This document shows positions 4,866 to 6,578 of a stretch of DNA of 6,578 bases, piece after piece (position 1 is the stretch's first letter; every line of letters starts with the position of its first letter). Both the position numbers and the translations under genes were made by a program. The notes under the pieces were generated by a model. It was not told the DNA's origin, searched no databases, and saw only the letters and a list, made by a program, of their open reading frames with translations. The DNA is from Clostridia bacterium (GTDB lineage Bacteria; Bacillota_A; Clostridia; Oscillospirales; CAG-272). The DNA is taken from NCBI GenBank assembly GCA_017467225.1, contig JAFTSR010000220.1, forward strand, positions 1-6,578, written 5' to 3'.

Positions 4866-5621
4866 TCATTCCATCTGCTCCAGTGCGACAGCGGTATCCA
4901 GTGCCAGCGTGATCATTTCATTCAGGCCCTCCTGGCGCTCCATCACAGGCAACTCCTCGCCCGTCAGAATGTGATTGGAAACGGTGCAGATCGCCAAAGC
5001 ACGGCGACCAAAGTAAGCGGCATTCATATACAGCGCCGCGCCCTCCATCTCAACGGCCAGCACGCCCATGTGCGCCCAACCCTCGTTGATCTGACGCGCC
5101 CGATCTGCATCCACGGTGTAGTAGCGATCGGAGGACAGCAAATTGCCCACGTGGCAGCAAATACCGCGCTCACTCGCCATAGCGTGCGCAATGCGCAGCG
5201 CATCAAAATCCGCAATGGGAGCCATACGACCCTTGAGATCAAACATTTCCTCGTAAGAGGAGTCCGTGCAGCAGCCCATACCCAGTACGATCGAACGCGT
5301 GTGCACGTTTTCATGGATGGCGCCTGCCGTACCGACACGCAAAATAGTCTGCACGCCATAGTGCTTATACAGCTCGTAGGAATACAGCGCAATCGACGGC
5401 ATGCCCATGCCGCTGGCCATCACGCTGACACGCACGCCCTTATAATAGCCTGTGTAGCCCTGAACGCCGCGCACGTTGTTGACCAGCACCGCATCGGTGA
5501 GAAAATTCTCAGCAATATACTTGGCACGCAGCGGGTCGCCCGGCATCAGTACGGTTTTACCAAAGTCACCTTTTTTTGCCGCGATGTGCGGCGTTGGACA
5601 TGTCATCTCGGAATTACTCAT
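4866..5621 (-). CDS. deoD: Purine nucleoside phosphorylase, DeoD type
   Basis: 251-residue hexameric-type phosphorylase of purine salvage in the cytoplasm. It converts a purine (deoxy)nucleoside plus phosphate to the base and (deoxy)ribose 1-phosphate. Visible: TPHIAAKKGDFG with His12; MPGDPLRAKYIAENF (26-40) with Arg32; NNVRGVQGYTG with Arg51; RVGTAG (95-100); AVEMEGAALY with the ribose-binding Glu191-Met192-Glu193; and TVSNHILTGE. In E. coli DeoD the last motif reads SDH, with Asp204 as general acid paired with Arg217. Here that position is Asn216, while the Arg (Arg229) is kept. This may shift base preference toward 6-oxopurines (inference). The start at 5621 is set by AAGGAG seven bases upstream. 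The ATG six bases earlier is too close to it. It overlaps tadA by 8 nt, so translation is probably coupled. Confidence 0.95.
   Translation of the reverse strand: MSNSEMTCPTPHIAAKKGDFGKTVLMPGDPLRAKYIAENFLTDAVLVNNVRGVQGYTGYYKGVRVSVMASGMGMPSIALYSYELYKHYGVQTILRVGTAGAIHENVHTRSIVLGMGCCTDSSYEEMFDLKGRMAPIADFDALRIAHAMASERGICCHVGNLLSSDRYYTVDADRARQINEGWAHMGVLAVEMEGAALYMNAAYFGRRALAICTVSNHILTGEELPVMERQEGLNEMITLALDTAVALEQME
5614..5621 (-). promoter_or_regulatory. tadA-deoD stop/start overlap
   Basis: Minus-strand ATGAGTAA: deoD begins with ATG at 5619-5621 and tadA stops with TAA at 5614-5616 in another frame. The deoD ribosome site AAGGAG lies within the last codons of tadA. This indicates cotranscription and likely translational coupling. 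Confidence 0.85.
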
Positions 5622-6099
5622 GATCATTCTCCTTTTTATTTGATCTTGTCGATCTCTTTTGCGCAAAGAAATCGGATAATACGGCAGCGCATTCGCACGC
5701 CATTACCCCACTTTGGGCAGACAGCCGATGATTGAGCGGATAGGCGTCCATTTGGATAACGCTGCCACAAGCACCCGCCTTGGCGTCCTTGGCACCATAG
5801 ACCACCCGCCCGATACGGGCGTTGATCAAAGCGCCGGCGCACATCGGGCAGGGCTCCAGCGTCACGTAAAGTGTGCAGTCGGACAGTCTCCAGCGGCCGA
5901 GATGGCGGCAAGCCTGCTCGACGCACAAAAGCTCCGCGTGTGCCGTTGCCAAGCTATCCGCCTCGCGCCGATTGCAGGCAGCGGCGATCACCTCGCCTTC
6001 CCGCACTATCACAGCACCGACCGGAACGTCTCCCGTTACCGTCGCTTCCCGGGCCTTTTGCAAGGCCAGCGCCATATACGATTGGTCGTTATGTTCCAT
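5614..6099 (-). CDS. tadA: tRNA-specific adenosine deaminase TadA
   Basis: 161-residue zinc deaminase that converts adenosine 34 of tRNA-Arg(ACG) to inosine, letting one tRNA read several Arg codons. Usually essential and cytoplasmic. Motifs: GDVPVGAVIV (23-32); HAE with zinc ligand His54 and catalytic Glu56; and PCPMCAG with zinc ligands Cys84 and Cys87. GRVVYGAKDAKAGACGS (97-113) is typical of TadA rather than of cytidine deaminases. The length fits the family. A charged tail (KRSTRSNKKENDHE) closes it. The ATG at 6099 has GAGAGGG seven bases upstream. An earlier alternative start, eight codons up, would overlap the previous gene and lacks a site. It sits 13 nt after the CPBP gene and overlaps deoD. 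Confidence 0.96.
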   Translation of the reverse strand: MEHNDQSYMALALQKAREATVTGDVPVGAVIVREGEVIAAACNRREADSLATAHAELLCVEQACRHLGRWRLSDCTLYVTLEPCPMCAGALINARIGRVVYGAKDAKAGACGSVIQMDAYPLNHRLSAQSGVMACECAAVLSDFFAQKRSTRSNKKENDHE

Positions 6100-6106
6100 C
6101 TTTCTG

Positions 6107-6113
6107 CCCTCTC
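6107..6113 (-). promoter_or_regulatory. Ribosome binding site that sets the tadA start
   Basis: Minus-strand GAGAGGG lies seven bases before the ATG at 6099. It touches the stop codon of the upstream gene, consistent with coupled translation. Confidence 0.75.
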
Positions 6114-6578
6114 TATCCGGCATAGACGTACTTCAAAGCCAGGGACAGCAGCCGTATCATCTGCCAGATAGCCATGACACAGAACAACGTCATCATAGGT
6201 GCAAAGAAGTATCGCACGCGATAATAGCGCGAGGGGGGCTGCCCTTTGGCCGCCTGCTCATCCCAGCGACCGTCAAAAACGGGTCGCCGCTCGCCGCGGC
6301 TTCGTGCCCTCTCGCCTTTAATAATCCAAAGCAGCAGCGCGACCAGGCCAAGACCGACGGTCAGCGCCTCCAGCACACCCCAGACGCGATTGGTGGTCGT
6401 CAGGTCCAGACGGTCAGCAATGATATTGTAGACAACCGTGGACAAATTGTTGAACAGATGCAGTAAAATCGGCACCCAGATGGATTTGGTTTCCAGGTAC
6501 ACAAGTGCCAGCACCACGCCGGCCACAGTCGTATAGAACAGCTGTCCGACGTTCTGATGCATCAGACCGAACAGCACC
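6113..6578 (-). CDS. CPBP-family intramembrane protease, C-terminal part; runs off right edge
   Basis: About 154 residues are visible, open to the right edge. The first GTG in frame is internal rather than a start. Features fit the CPBP (CAAX protease and bacteriocin-processing, Abi) family. FGLMHQN carries the FxxxH motif (His7 of the visible part). A membrane segment TTVAGVVLALVYL follows, then SIWVPILLHLFNN with the HxxxN motif (His40, Asn44). The glutamate-rich EExxxR motif expected earlier lies outside the window. After the protease core come a hydrophobic helix (about 68-87), a basic cytoplasmic stretch rich in Arg and Glu (88-121), and a final helix (about 123-150). That tail is longer than the minimal domain. 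The substrate is unknown, and a role in envelope peptide processing is only family-level. It is probably the upstream member of an operon with tadA and deoD. Confidence 0.85.
   Translation of the reverse strand, partial: VLFGLMHQNVGQLFYTTVAGVVLALVYLETKSIWVPILLHLFNNLSTVVYNIIADRLDLTTTNRVWGVLEALTVGLGLVALLLWIIKGERARSRGERRPVFDGRWDEQAAKGQPPSRYYRVRYFFAPMMTLFCVMAIWQMIRLLSLALKYVYAG

Noticed and set aside
4863..5735. Long plus-strand frame of 290 codons opposite deoD
   Set aside because: It is the antisense shadow of deoD and the end of tadA, whose motifs are unambiguous, and it has no ribosome site or known product.
1..6578. CRISPR array, insertion sequence, tRNA or rRNA
   Set aside because: No regularly spaced repeats, transposase motifs, cloverleaf sequences or rRNA signatures were seen.

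Overview
The window looks like a chromosomal piece of an anaerobic Clostridia-type Firmicute. The evidence is strong AGGAGG/GGGAGG ribosome sites, two near-consensus sigma-A promoters with 17-nt spacers, perfect Spo0A-type TGTCGAA boxes, and a large secreted substrate-binding protein of a type I know from Paenibacillus and Clostridia. This is inference from gene content; no rRNA or other taxonomic marker is present. Every convincing gene is on the minus strand, so transcription runs from high to low coordinates.

Right end (6578 to 4525): a tight operon. The C-terminal part of a CPBP-family membrane protease is followed after 13 nt by tadA (tRNA adenosine deaminase). tadA overlaps deoD (purine nucleoside phosphorylase) by 8 nt. 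An 89-nt gap with a long GC-rich hairpin then leads to a small unknown 83-residue gene. DeoD carries Asn where the E. coli enzyme has its catalytic Asp204.

Middle (4524 to 3678): a 169-nt intergenic segment that can fold into a junction-like structure comes first. It is followed by a histidine-phosphatase (phosphoglycerate-mutase-like) gene with more AT-leaning codons than its neighbours, which ends in a strong 12-bp-stem terminator. Next is a sigma-A promoter for a single cysteine desulfurase gene (nifS/iscS-like, 388 aa). The promoter position shows that the longer 405-residue reading frame cannot be the real protein.

Left (2510 to 1): about 470 nt of AT-rich DNA follow nifS. It has two Spo0A-like boxes and a pair of palindromes but no supported gene. 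A sigma-A promoter (TTGACA, 17 nt, TATCAT) then starts a roughly 370-nt GC-rich, non-coding leader full of hairpins. The leader precedes a secreted protein that runs off the left edge: 543 residues are visible, with a Sec signal peptide and two tandem beta-sandwich-like modules. It is best read as the N-terminal half of a large extracellular solute-binding protein of a carbohydrate ABC transporter. The leader is the best candidate here for an undescribed cis-acting RNA; I matched it to no riboswitch class I can recall.
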